This document shows positions 1 to 7,772 of a stretch of 38,160 nucleotides of DNA, one piece after another (position 1 is the stretch's first letter; each line of letters starts with the position of its first letter). The notes below the pieces were generated by a model that did no database searches, was not told where the DNA came from, and saw only the letters and a list, made by a program, of their open reading frames with translations. The stretch comes from Chloroflexota bacterium (GTDB lineage: Bacteria > Chloroflexota > Dehalococcoidia > SZUA-161). A program made the position numbers and the translations under genes. Location of the stretch: positions 1 to 38,160 of the forward strand of contig JAJYLC010000012.1 in assembly GCA_021787935.1 (NCBI GenBank), given 5' to 3'.

Positions 1-677
1 ATCTGAAGACGTTCCTTAAAGGCTAAAGCTATAGTCTCGTTAGACTCTTTTATTTCCCAGCCAAAGAAATTGCCCTGAGTATTGTAAGCGATTTGTCTCC
101 AAGATTCGTCACCCCAGTACGCATTCATTCGCTCGATATCAGCAGGATCCACATTCTCAGGATTGCGCCAAAGCACATTCCGGTTCATATCAGCAACTGG
201 AAAGTTTAGGAACATGTCAATGCTTTTCATTTCCCCTGCAGTCTGTATTACCTCCCAGTTTAAATGCAGGCCATATGGATCGAGCAGGCATAGAGCTCTC
301 CGATATTCCTCAAATTTAGCTCTAGGGAAAACATCGTTCAATAGAATGGGATTGCAGTCTCCCTCGTAGATATAAGCTCCTGCTCTCTGTGATACCAGCT
401 TCCTTAGCTCGACTATCTTCGCGCTTTTAATGTCTATGAAATGGTACTCCTTGAATGGAGGATTTATATTCAACGCGATTTGAGGGCTCCCTTTTACAAT
501 GTCTCCTGTTCTTTTTGAGATGTGCTTGCCTGAACCTGCAAAGGCATCTATGTAGATGTGATAAAATTCCGGATTTTTTCGACTTGCCATTATCATAGAA
601 TACGCAGAAGCATATTTCTTGATAATTTCCAATTTGATTTCAGTCCAAGCTCCAATGGTATCGAATACTAGTTTCAT
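1..677 (-). CDS. tcmP: TcmP-like three-Cys-motif partner protein, 3' end beyond window
   Basis: An open frame runs from ATG at 677 to the left edge (225 codons) without a stop, so the C-terminus lies outside the window. The N-terminal part carries the motif IDAFAGSG (about residues 41-48), then LLDPYGLHLNW, which I recognise from the TcmP (three-Cys-motif partner) family. That family is usually encoded beside a three-Cys-motif (phage Gp37-like) protein and often found in mobile or defence-type loci. The FAGSG loop resembles a nucleotide- or SAM-binding loop, but the biochemical role of the family is not established. The gene looks more A+T-rich than those to its right, which suggests acquisition. 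The partner gene, if present, would lie to the left. I am fairly sure of the family and not of the function. Confidence 0.75.
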   Translation of the reverse strand, partial: MKLVFDTIGAWTEIKLEIIKKYASAYSMIMASRKNPEFYHIYIDAFAGSGKHISKRTGDIVKGSPQIALNINPPFKEYHFIDIKSAKIVELRKLVSQRAGAYIYEGDCNPILLNDVFPRAKFEEYRRALCLLDPYGLHLNWEVIQTAGEMKSIDMFLNFPVADMNRNVLWRNPENVDPADIERMNAYWGDESWRQIAYNTQGNFFGWEIKESNETIALAFKERLQ

Positions 678-688
678 TTCAGGGGTGT

Positions 689-717
689 ATTATACATCGT
701 TGGTGCATATTAAACAA
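689..717 (-). promoter_or_regulatory. Sigma-70-type promoter for the tcmP-like gene
   Basis: On the minus strand, TTGTTT (717-712), a 17-bp spacer and a perfect TATAAT (694-689). The -10 box ends only 11 bp before the ATG at 677, so transcription should start about five bases before the start codon. This gives a leaderless or nearly leaderless mRNA, and no Shine-Dalgarno is present. Confidence 0.65.
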
Positions 718-828
718 GTACGATAGTCTTGTAAAACTAAACTACGTGCTTAGTGCTGGGAACAATACTGCCATGCTGGCGATGAATATGAAGGAGATCT
801 AAAGTCAGGCGCTTCGTGAACTGCCCTT

Positions 829-1530
829 CTAAAAGACGTTAAGCAGCCATTCGCCCAGCGCTTGCTTGCCTACGACCTCCTGTTTGCGATACCAGCTTTG
901 TACAATGTCGACGACTCCCTTCGGCGTGTCGCAGACCCGCAGCAGGTGGAGGTCCTCGGGGGATATGTATCCCTTAGCGAGAGTGTAGCTCTGTAGCCAG
1001 TCCAGTAATCCCTTCCAGTAAGCGCTTTTGAACAATATCACCGGAAAGGGCCTTATCTTGTGAGTTTGCATCAGGGTCAGGACTTCCGTGAGCTCGTCCA
1101 TTGTCCCCAGGCCGCCGGGCATGATGACAAAGGCCAGAGCGTATTTGACCAGCATGACCTTGCGGACAAAGAAGTGGTGAAAGGTTATCGACATAGTGGT
1201 ATATTCATTGCAGTACTGCTCCTCGGGCAGCTCGATATTCAGGCCAACAGATTTAGCGTTCGCCTCGAGAGCGCCCTTGTTAGCCGCCTCCATAATTCCG
1301 GGACCGCCACCGGTTATAATGTTGAAACCCAGCTTGCCCAGTCGGCGAGCGATTTCTTCGGTCTTGGCATAGAGCTCATCGCCCGGCCTTACCCTGGCTG
1401 AGCCGTATATGGTTACCGCCGGTTCCACACTGGTAAGGGTATCGAAACCCGACACCAGCTCCCCGATTATACGGAACATGCGCCATGATTCCTCTTTGAC
1501 CAGTTCGTTTATCTCATATCCCTGTTCCAT
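829..1530 (-). CDS. LOG-family protein (TIGR00730-like)
   Basis: This 233-residue protein has the Rossmann-type LOG fold formerly called lysine decarboxylase-like. Diagnostic motifs are GGGPGIMEAAN (about 74-84) and PGGLGTMDE (about 138-146), with the SITFHHFFVRK segment typical of the TIGR00730 subfamily between them. Characterised members are cytokinin-nucleotide phosphoribohydrolases acting on nucleoside 5'-monophosphates, so a cytosolic nucleotide hydrolase is the likely role, but the substrate cannot be read. I place the start at ATG 1530 because a strong Shine-Dalgarno (GGGAGG) sits five bases upstream. An in-frame ATG at 1563 would add 11 residues but has no such site. A second LOG-family gene of another subfamily lies at 5644. 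Confidence 0.85.
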   Translation of the reverse strand: MEQGYEINELVKEESWRMFRIIGELVSGFDTLTSVEPAVTIYGSARVRPGDELYAKTEEIARRLGKLGFNIITGGGPGIMEAANKGALEANAKSVGLNIELPEEQYCNEYTTMSITFHHFFVRKVMLVKYALAFVIMPGGLGTMDELTEVLTLMQTHKIRPFPVILFKSAYWKGLLDWLQSYTLAKGYISPEDLHLLRVCDTPKGVVDIVQSWYRKQEVVGKQALGEWLLNVF

Positions 1531-1634
1531 GTCGTCCTCCCTGATAGGCAGATAATACCACATCGAGAGACCAGGCTGCTACGTTTTGTTCATAGATTAG
1601 TAGGTAGAGTGAATTACTATAAAGTTACGTTATC

Positions 1635-1663
1635 TTGACTCAGCCCATGGCGTAATTTAGGAT
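1635..1663 (+). promoter_or_regulatory. Candidate promoter for the small unknown gene at 1730
   Basis: TTGACT (1635-1640), a 17-bp spacer and TAGGAT (1658-1663). The leader would be about 60 bases. It includes an inverted repeat, TAGTAC...GTACTA, near 1671-1693 that could bind a regulator. Confidence 0.45.
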
Positions 1664-1729
1664 TTCAGATAGTACTTTAGTATCGGTACTACAGTTTTGT
1701 TTCAAATAGTACGATAAGGTTAGTGCGTG

Positions 1730-2068
1730 ATGAAAGCAACTATCAGCCATATCGATGTTTTGGAAGATACCCTGTGGGAGGGCGAAGCCCTCAGCGCCAC
1801 TCGGGAGGGTAAAAAAGGCGAGCTGGTTATCCGGGGAAGTAAGAGCAACGGCAACGCACTGACCTCAGTTGTGACCAGCATGGTGAACAGAAACCAGCTT
1901 ACCATCGAGATCGAGGGCAATGAAACAGGCTGTCTGGTGTGGCGGGGTCAGGTAGGCAGCGCAGAGTTCCACACGTTCGGGACCGACCAGTTGGAATGCA
2001 GCCTGGTCATGTTGTTGGACGATTGGTACAGTGTCGTCCACCGTTATACCAAGTTCTCCTCTTCGTAG
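1730..2068 (+). CDS. Small protein of unknown function (112 aa)
   Basis: I do not recognise this family. The protein is 112 residues, acidic and soluble-looking, with no membrane segment or signal peptide. The N-terminal half alternates short beta-like stretches (ISHIDVLEDTLWEGEALSA, GELVIRG), and the C-terminal half contains CLVWRGQVGSAEF and ends in a Ser-rich tail. Codon use resembles that of its neighbours, and a plausible promoter lies upstream. The frame actually opens with GTG-ATG; I chose the ATG at 1730. The Shine-Dalgarno is weak (AAGG about ten bases upstream). It converges on thyA with only nine bases between the stop codons. Confidence 0.6.
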   Translation: MKATISHIDVLEDTLWEGEALSATREGKKGELVIRGSKSNGNALTSVVTSMVNRNQLTIEIEGNETGCLVWRGQVGSAEFHTFGTDQLECSLVMLLDDWYSVVHRYTKFSSS

Positions 2069-2077
2069 CGGCGCATC

Positions 2078-2731
2078 CTAAATTCCCTCCAGCCGCGCCG
2101 CAGTCCTGGCTAGCTCCCAGGTATAGTCATATAAATGCAGTCCCTTGCTTAACGCTATTATCTCGCCGTCTTCCGCACCTATCTCGCTGGCTACGTACTC
2201 TTTGAGGAGCTGTATTCCCGCCAGGTTCGAGGGGAACCCCGCCCACAGATCCCACGACCTGAAGTAAGCTATAAAGTGCAGTTTACCGTTCATAACCCTG
2301 GTGTCTATGCCTCTCAGGCAGGGCGGGTCGGAAAGCTTGATAGATTCCTTGCTGCCCACCGCCATGAACCCCTGGTTGGTATTGTAGCCGCCCTCTTTAT
2401 ATATCCTGATCAGCTCCGGTATCTGGTCTGCCAGGTCCTCACCATAGGTATACTGCTCGTTGTCGGCTTTGAGGGAGGTCACCAGGTACTGGAGATAGTT
2501 CTCCACATACTCCATGGACGAAGGAGGGGGCACGCCTTGCGGCACGTCGGGCACAAGCGGCCTTGTGCAGGGGTGTCTCACCTGGACGACGACGAAATCG
2601 AGCTCTTTTCTTTTGTGTCCCACATTACTGCCCCTGTCGATGATATACTCTCTGCCCTGCGTAAGCGTCTTGCGCAGGCACAGAAACCAGGCTTCCGGCA
2701 GGTCTCTGGCTTCTATCTGTTCGATTTTCAT
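2078..2731 (-). CDS. thyA: Thymidylate synthase, archaeal/methanogen type
   Basis: This 217-residue protein resembles the short archaeal form of ThyA, which methylates dUMP to dTMP. The nucleophile motif is DPPCLRG with Cys138. It is followed by a stretch matching the ThyA dUMP-binding region, FRSWDLWAGFPSNLAGIQLL (about 158-176), with Arg158, Asp161 and Asn169 in the expected places. Bacterial ThyA is normally 264 or more residues with PCH at the active site; the shorter length and PCL point to the methanogen-type branch. ATG 2731 is chosen because GGTGG lies seven bases upstream; the frame also has a TTG two codons earlier. It follows the ArsA-like gene by 28 bases on the same strand, so the two are probably cotranscribed. 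Confidence 0.75.
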   Translation of the reverse strand: MKIEQIEARDLPEAWFLCLRKTLTQGREYIIDRGSNVGHKRKELDFVVVQVRHPCTRPLVPDVPQGVPPPSSMEYVENYLQYLVTSLKADNEQYTYGEDLADQIPELIRIYKEGGYNTNQGFMAVGSKESIKLSDPPCLRGIDTRVMNGKLHFIAYFRSWDLWAGFPSNLAGIQLLKEYVASEIGAEDGEIIALSKGLHLYDYTWELARTAARLEGI

Positions 2732-2759
2732 TATCAAACCACCTTACTCACCGAGCTAG

Positions 2760-3674
2760 CTAAGGGAACAGTATTTTCTCTACCTCTTTAAGCCTGTCCC
2801 AACCTGTGAGCTCATAGGGGAATAGTGGTACCTCAACTATCGGTATATCGGAATACCTTTCGTGCATAATATTCAGATACTTCTTTTGCTGTGCGGCTTT
2901 CGTCTTGAGGAACTCCGAGTCATCCACCTTTATCACGTTATTAATTATCAACTGTTCCACCTGGAGGCCATACCGGCATAGCTGGAAGAAAACGCTTTCC
3001 AATTGCTCTACCGCGAGGGCCTCGGGTATGGTGACCAGCACGAATTTTACCCTGTTCCGCAGAAATGCCATTTCATCTGCGGATAGCTTCTGCCACCGCT
3101 TTATGATATCCAGTATCGGCTCTTTGCTGATGTTGCTGACCTTCAGCCTGGTGTAGACCCGCGGCGCCAGTTTCAGGTGGTCCACCAGCATGGCCGGTGT
3201 CTGGAACAAGGTGAGCGTCTGCCCCAGCGGCGCTGTATCCCAGATGACATTGTCCCACTCGTCCGTCAGGCTCAGTTCCCTGATATAGTCAACCATGAAC
3301 TCATCGCTGAGCCCCGGCAGTATGGACGTGGTAAATTCCACGAACTGCGGATAGTCTATAGCAACGAATGTGGAGAAGACGTCATAGACCTCTCTGCCGA
3401 ACTTTTCATCCCACATCTCCTCTACTTCGTCCACTCCGAGTTCGTTGATGTACAAAGAGTCTTTCACCTGCTGAGGTTTCTCTAATACCGGCCTGGCGAA
3501 GATATGCGACAGCGAAGGGGTGGCATCGGTCGAGATGGCCAGGGTTTTTTGTCCCGAGGAGGCATAGTGGAGGGCGGTTGCCGCGGCACAGGTTGTCTTG
3601 CCCACGCCGCCCTTACCTGAGAACATGGTGATGCTCGCCTTTGGGGAAGCAGACTTCTTCTTAGTATCGTTCAT
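2760..3674 (-). CDS. ArsA/Get3-like anion-transporting ATPase
   Basis: A 304-residue member of the ArsA/TRC40 family of deviant-Walker P-loop ATPases. The N-terminus has the deviant Walker A GKGGVGKTT (20-28) with the signature lysine, and DTAPLGQTL (about 146-154) matches the ArsA switch motif DTAPTGHTL. It is a single-domain, Get3-sized protein rather than the duplicated ArsA of arsenite pumps. No ArsB or arsenite-binding Cys triad is visible nearby, so arsenic resistance is not supported. A chaperone-like or partitioning role is equally possible. The start at 3674 has AGGA close upstream. It is the first gene of a probable two-gene unit with thyA. Confidence 0.85.
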   Translation of the reverse strand: MNDTKKKSASPKASITMFSGKGGVGKTTCAAATALHYASSGQKTLAISTDATPSLSHIFARPVLEKPQQVKDSLYINELGVDEVEEMWDEKFGREVYDVFSTFVAIDYPQFVEFTTSILPGLSDEFMVDYIRELSLTDEWDNVIWDTAPLGQTLTLFQTPAMLVDHLKLAPRVYTRLKVSNISKEPILDIIKRWQKLSADEMAFLRNRVKFVLVTIPEALAVEQLESVFFQLCRYGLQVEQLIINNVIKVDDSEFLKTKAAQQKKYLNIMHERYSDIPIVEVPLFPYELTGWDRLKEVEKILFP

Positions 3675-3770
3675 CGTCCTGAGCTACAGCAGTTCCTTAT
3701 ATTTTACACTATACCATTGTCGGGAGAAAAGCGGGCCGCAATCTATTATGCAGGCAGGAAGGTGATTTCT

Positions 3771-3833
3771 GTAGAGGGTGAACAAACGTGTTCACCCCGC
3801 GAGGATCGGGCAGACAAACTGGTCAGCCCCTAC
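3771..3833. repeat. REPIN-like element, subfamily with GTAGAGGG head
   Basis: A 63-bp unit that begins GTAG and ends CTAC. Inside are two hairpins: GGGTGAACA/TGTTCACCC (9 bp, 4-base loop, 3776-3797) and GGGCAGAC/GTCAGCCC (one mismatch). A GTAG tetranucleotide at the foot of each hairpin, with the pair in inverted orientation, is the architecture of REPINs, which are mobilised by RAYT-type Y1 transposases. No RAYT gene is in this window. Confidence 0.6.
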
Positions 3834-3876
3834 GGACTCTGACCCTGGCATGGAATGGATGCCCCGTGCTAGCCAT

Positions 3877-3935
3877 GTAGCGTCGTGACTCCTGTCACGA
3901 CGAGTTATTCGTCGCCACGGGAGTGGCGACGCTAC
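3877..3935. repeat. REPIN-like element, copy 1 of the 59-bp family
   Basis: A 59-bp imperfect palindrome beginning GTAGCGTCG and ending CGACGCTAC. It contains hairpin GTCGTGAC-TCCT-GTCACGAC and hairpin GTCGCCAC-GGGA-GTGGCGAC, whose loops are nearly complementary. The copy at 36447 has the same length and about 55 of 59 identical bases; a third, decayed copy is at 15114. Confidence 0.75.
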
Positions 3936-3967
3936 ACTGCTCAATGGTCAAACCTGCGGGGTTGGCT

Positions 3968-5461
3968 CTACGGATTTTGAGGTGTTGTGCCACGTCTCCT
4001 GGGCAGCACCACTTTCCAGATAATCAGGCCCAGTATAACTACGCCTGAACCTATCATGGTGTAAATGGCCATCCACTCTATCCCTGAGGCGAAACTGCCG
4101 GCAACGTTGCGAATCACCTCGTTGCCCTTCTCAGCCATTACTGCTGCCACGCCCTGGTACTCTGAGGGATGGAAAAGGTCCCGCGTCAATCTTGGCTCGA
4201 CTGCGTGGGCGTAGGATACTGTCACGGCTATATAAATAGCCAGCGACGTAACGAACAGCGTCCCGAGCCCCCAGAAAGCCCTGCTTAACCAGTTACGGCC
4301 GCACAATAGGGCGATGAGTATGAGAACGGCGAACGGTATCAGCCAGAGGGCCCAGAGCCAGGTCCTGACGGTGTTTATTCTATGCCGGGCTGTATCAAAA
4401 GAGGCGAGGTCTCCGTTATTTTTCGCGATCTCATTTCTCACGTCGGCCTGGGTCAGCGTGTAGCCGTTCTTTATCCAGCCGCGCATATCCTCAAGGGTCT
4501 GCGCATTTTTGCTTCCCAGTTTAGCTATCAGTTGGGCGTCAGTGTATGTCCACTGGTTGGGTATCTGACCTTGGACTATCTGCTGTATTGAACTGGTAAC
4601 CCTGGCATCCACATTGAACATATTTTTAAATTCCTGATAGGTCAGGTCGGCGGGGCGGCACGGCGGTAGACTTCCTGTCGACAGGGCCTGAACAGCCTGG
4701 TTGAATTGAGTTGTACTACAGGTAGGCAGGCTATAGAACAGAGCCTCGATTTTCTGGTCAGCCAATGCTGCGAGCGCTGTTATTGTCTCAGCAACACGAT
4801 CCTGCAGATAGATTGTGATGGTGAAGTGGTTGGTATCTCCTATCATGTATGCTTCAAGGGAATCCACGCCTGCGCTGGCCTGCGAAGCTGCCCAATCTAT
4901 GGGTATCCCTTGCTTGAGCGCGTTCTCTATATCCACTTTGCTGAATGTCAGGGAATAGGGCAGAGTGCCGATGTTTTGCAGCACCCTGTCTGCGGCGTAA
5001 GATATGCCGTCGTTGTAAAGGCTGTTGAAAGCATCGCCGTGTATTATGTCGCTCTTCACCACCTCGTCAGCCAGCTCGACCCTGTCTTTTAGCACTAAGG
5101 TGTAAGTGAAGCTGTCGGTTTTGCCCACAAAATAAGGGATGATTGTATTGCTGGCAGTCTCGGCCTGTGTCTGGAGCCACTCTGGAGGCGCTATCTTTCT
5201 GGCGGCTGAGGCGACAGGTGCTTTGATAGCGTCTACGTTTAGATTGAAGTCCGGTGATACGTCAGTTTTCACTTGGTCCAGCGCTGCGGGCAGTGCCTTA
5301 TCGTAGACAAAGTTATACATATCTGCACGTTGGAGTTGGCTGTTGTAGAACCCGGGGCTGGCAAAGGAGTTATTTATCTGTGTGACGACGAGTGCCCCGA
5401 TAAACAGGACAACGAAGATAATGATGAGCGGAATGGCTGCTATCCGTCTAAACCACATCAT
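3968..5461 (-). CDS. Membrane-anchored protein with internally duplicated extracellular domain
   Basis: A 497-residue protein I cannot assign to a named family. One membrane segment lies at residues 8-27. A large polar, presumably external, region follows to about 370, and then three hydrophobic segments lie near the C-terminus (about 370-390, 397-415 and 460-482). The external part is duplicated: residues 95-128 and 190-223 align without gaps over 34 positions with 13 identities (Trp at the start, FT-x-T and L-x-DRV at the end). The tail is basic (PRRR), fitting a cytoplasmic end. The start is ATG-ATG with a weak Shine-Dalgarno; the two Met codons are equally possible. A promoter candidate lies at 5499-5528. 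It is divergent from the LOG gene at 5644. Confidence 0.75.
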   Translation of the reverse strand: MMWFRRIAAIPLIIIFVVLFIGALVVTQINNSFASPGFYNSQLQRADMYNFVYDKALPAALDQVKTDVSPDFNLNVDAIKAPVASAARKIAPPEWLQTQAETASNTIIPYFVGKTDSFTYTLVLKDRVELADEVVKSDIIHGDAFNSLYNDGISYAADRVLQNIGTLPYSLTFSKVDIENALKQGIPIDWAASQASAGVDSLEAYMIGDTNHFTITIYLQDRVAETITALAALADQKIEALFYSLPTCSTTQFNQAVQALSTGSLPPCRPADLTYQEFKNMFNVDARVTSSIQQIVQGQIPNQWTYTDAQLIAKLGSKNAQTLEDMRGWIKNGYTLTQADVRNEIAKNNGDLASFDTARHRINTVRTWLWALWLIPFAVLILIALLCGRNWLSRAFWGLGTLFVTSLAIYIAVTVSYAHAVEPRLTRDLFHPSEYQGVAAVMAEKGNEVIRNVAGSFASGIEWMAIYTMIGSGVVILGLIIWKVVLPRRRGTTPQNP

Positions 5462-5498
5462 AACAATTCACACTCTTACTCAAACCAAGCTGCCCCCA

Positions 5499-5528
5499 AC
5501 ATTAGCATATTCGTGGCAGGTTATGCAA
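5499..5528 (-). promoter_or_regulatory. Candidate promoter for the 497-aa membrane protein
   Basis: On the minus strand, TTGCAT (5528-5523), an 18-bp spacer and TAATGT (5504-5499) preceded by TGC, i.e. an extended -10 shape. The leader would be about 30 bases. Confidence 0.4.
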
Positions 5529-5567
5529 TAGTCACTTCGATGGGTTGTTGGTGACAAAAAGTAGGGA

Positions 5568-5596
5568 TTGCCCCCGGCTGGCCTTGGTGTTATCAT
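5568..5596 (+). promoter_or_regulatory. Candidate promoter for the LOG-family gene at 5644
   Basis: TTGCCC (5568-5573), a 17-bp spacer and TATCAT (5591-5596), about 48 bases before the ATG. Confidence 0.45.
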
Positions 5597-5643
5597 CTTG
5601 GCACTTTAGTTCGTAGTTCGACCTACTGAGGGGTGATGAGCAT

Positions 5644-6306
5644 ATGGATGTTAAACAGAAAGACGACAACCTTTTTCCCAGGATGACTGTAGGGGTAATG
5701 GGGTCGGCAGGCGGGACGCTGGAAGAAGAAGTGCGCCTGCCGGTGCGCCGCCTGGGCGGCGCCATAGCCAGGCGTGGCTATGTACTCATAACCGGGGCCT
5801 GCCCGGGCATGCCGCATGAGGCTGTCAAGGGAGCTAAGGAGCAGGGTGGGATTGTGGTAGGCGTCTCCCCGGCCCTCAACCTGGATGAGCACGTCACGAA
5901 GTATCACTCACCCACGCGGGGCTATGACACTATCATCTATACCGGAAGCGGCCTCATGGGGCGTGAGATAGAGAACATCAGAAGCTGCGACGTGGTTGTC
6001 TTCGCCGGAGGACGCTCGGGCACGCTCGGGGAGTTCGCCATCGCCTATGACGAGGCGAAGGTGATAGGAGTCCTGGAAGGCACCGGCGGCATCACACAGC
6101 ATTTGAAGAAGATAATTAGCTTTGTGAAGAAAAATACCGGGGCTGTCATATGCTACGATGCTGACCCGGAGCGCCTCTTGGATAAGCTAGAGCAGGTTTA
6201 CCAAGAACACATTCTGCCCCGGCACTTAAAGGCCTTGAAGGGCCGCGACCCCGATGGAGTGCTTGAGCCGAACGGCAATGATGAAGAGGCGCACCGGCAT
6301 CTTTAA
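5644..6306 (+). CDS. LOG/SLOG-family nucleotide-binding protein
   Basis: A 220-residue Rossmann-like protein related to the LOG superfamily but of a different subfamily from the gene at 829. It has an N-terminal VGVMGSAGG, then LITGACPGMPHEAVKGA where LOG proteins have GGGPG, and GGRSGTLGEF (about 121-130) in place of PGGxGTxxE. The glutamate of the second motif is retained, so nucleotide hydrolysis or binding is plausible. The altered first motif (ACPGMP) may indicate another ligand. The C-terminal 25 residues are charged and probably disordered. The start has GAGGGGTG about ten bases upstream. It is transcribed alone and converges on the beta-CASP gene. Confidence 0.8.
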   Translation: MDVKQKDDNLFPRMTVGVMGSAGGTLEEEVRLPVRRLGGAIARRGYVLITGACPGMPHEAVKGAKEQGGIVVGVSPALNLDEHVTKYHSPTRGYDTIIYTGSGLMGREIENIRSCDVVVFAGGRSGTLGEFAIAYDEAKVIGVLEGTGGITQHLKKIISFVKKNTGAVICYDADPERLLDKLEQVYQEHILPRHLKALKGRDPDGVLEPNGNDEEAHRHL

Positions 6307-6338
6307 TCTATGACACCCGAATCAGACTCAACCTCTTC

Positions 6339-7733
6339 TCAGACCAGGGTGACTTTGTCCCGATAGCCAGGCACCGATATAGGCCACCCCGTTTTTTCCC
6401 TTACGAAGTTGGCAAAGTATTGGGCCGCCTCGGGCTCGCCATGGGTTACGAAGAGGTGCTGAGGAGGCTTCTTCAGCCCTGACAGCCATCTGAACAGCTC
6501 GTCCCTATCCGCATGGGCTGAGAATCCGTTTATCTTAACAATTCTCGCCTTGACGGGGTACATCTGGCCCAGTATCCTCACCTCTTTGGCACCGTCAATG
6601 ATCTGCCTGCCCAGTGTCCCGGTAGCCTGGTATCCGGGAAAGAGTATAGTGCTCTCAGGTCTGGAGATGTTGTTCACCAGGTGATGCTTTATCCTGCCGC
6701 CGGTACACATTCCTGAGCCGGCTATGATGATAACTGTGCCGCTTATGTGATTAATTACCTTGGATTCATCGGTAGTTCTGGTCATTTTCAGCCCGGGGAA
6801 ATCGAAAGGGGACTTTTTCCGGCGTATGAGCTCGAGCATATTCTCATCGAGCAGGTCCGGATAACGCTCGAAAACCTCTGTGATGCTTGTCGCCATAGGG
6901 CTGTCCAGAAAGACCATTAGATGTGGAATGCGGTCTCCCAGGAGCAATTCATTCAGGTAATATAATACTTCCTGCGCACGCTCCAAGGCGAAGCTGGGGA
7001 TGACTATGTTTCCCCCGCGTTTTCTGGTGGAGTTTACTATTTCGGCCAGCATCTCTGCTATCCCTTTCTGGTCCTCATGCAGCCTGTCTCCGTATGTGGA
7101 CTCCACCAGGACGTAATCCGCCTCTTCGAAGATTGTAGGGTCATGCAGCATTGGCTTCTCCCACCTGCCCACGTCGCCGGAGAATATCAGCGTCCTTTGC
7201 TCTCCGTTCTGGCTTATCCTGACCTTTATCATAGATGAGCCGAGCACATGACCCGCGTCGTGAAACGTCGCTTCAATGCCCTCGCCCAGCTCGACGGGCT
7301 CCTCGTATCCTACGGGCGAGAATTGAGGGAAAGAAGCTGCGGCATCTTTCACTGTGTAGAGCGGGACCTCAGGGTATGGCCCTTTTCTGTCCTCATGTTC
7401 ATGCCTCTTTCGCTTGAACTCTGCGTCCTGCTCCTGCAGGTGAGCGGCATCGAGGAGTATTATCTGAGCGATATCGCTGGTGGCATGCGTGCAGAATATC
7501 TTACCTGCGAACCCCTCTCGGACCAGCTTGGGCAACCGCCCGCTGTGGTCGATATGGGCATGAGATAGAAGGACGGCGTCTATGGTGCGAGGTACAATAG
7601 GGAAAGGGCCCCAGTTCCTGGCCGTTAATTCTCGTTCCTGATAAAGGCCGCAATCTACCAGAAGCCTGACGCCGTTGGCTTCCAGACAGTATGCCGAGCC
7701 GGTCACGTTCTGGGCTGCGCCCAGAAAATTCAA
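6339..7733 (-). CDS. MBL-fold beta-CASP ribonuclease-like protein
   Basis: A 464-residue (from TTG) member of the CPSF73/YSH1-like beta-CASP family of metallo-beta-lactamase RNA-processing nucleases. The zinc motif is HAHIDHSG (about 58-65). GSGMCTGGRIKHH and GYQATGTLGRQI belong to the beta-CASP region, and the C-terminal HGEPEAAQYF supplies a final metal ligand. RNA 3' processing or decay in the cytosol is expected. The annotated TTG at 7733 has no Shine-Dalgarno. Four codons upstream, ATT at 7745 has AGAGG seven bases before it and would give the usual (M)QIRLNFLGAA beginning, so initiation at AUU is possible. It lies just downstream of marC on the same strand and is probably cotranscribed. 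Confidence 0.9.
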   Translation of the reverse strand: MNFLGAAQNVTGSAYCLEANGVRLLVDCGLYQERELTARNWGPFPIVPRTIDAVLLSHAHIDHSGRLPKLVREGFAGKIFCTHATSDIAQIILLDAAHLQEQDAEFKRKRHEHEDRKGPYPEVPLYTVKDAAASFPQFSPVGYEEPVELGEGIEATFHDAGHVLGSSMIKVRISQNGEQRTLIFSGDVGRWEKPMLHDPTIFEEADYVLVESTYGDRLHEDQKGIAEMLAEIVNSTRKRGGNIVIPSFALERAQEVLYYLNELLLGDRIPHLMVFLDSPMATSITEVFERYPDLLDENMLELIRRKKSPFDFPGLKMTRTTDESKVINHISGTVIIIAGSGMCTGGRIKHHLVNNISRPESTILFPGYQATGTLGRQIIDGAKEVRILGQMYPVKARIVKINGFSAHADRDELFRWLSGLKKPPQHLFVTHGEPEAAQYFANFVREKTGWPISVPGYRDKVTLV

Positions 7734-7772
7734 TCTAATCTGAATACTTACGCCTCTGTTGTTAGATTCGCA

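Larger units (their letters stand above)
3675..3967. other. Intergenic region with two REPIN-like palindromes
   Basis: About 290 bases separate the start of the ArsA-like gene from the end of the next gene. Apart from the two paired-hairpin elements annotated separately, I see no ORF or RNA gene. The minus-strand promoter of the ArsA gene should lie near 3690-3720 (TATAGT and TAAAAT are both present), but no convincing -35 box accompanies them. Confidence 0.5.

Noticed and set aside
163-369. Plus-strand 68-codon open frame
   Set aside because: It lies antisense within the clearly coding tcmP-like frame and shows no protein features.
3073-3258. Minus-strand frame inside the ArsA-like gene and the many similar antisense frames
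   Set aside because: They are shadows of conserved coding sequences, without independent ribosome sites or recognisable domains.
3771-3935. CRISPR-like spacing of repeats
   Set aside because: The units are of two different families, are palindromic with GTAG/CTAC ends, and have no regular spacers or cas genes.
3877-3935. Cloverleaf-like fold resembling a tRNA
   Set aside because: Stem lengths and loops do not fit a tRNA (four-base loops, no T-loop consensus, no CCA end), and the unit is repeated at 36447.
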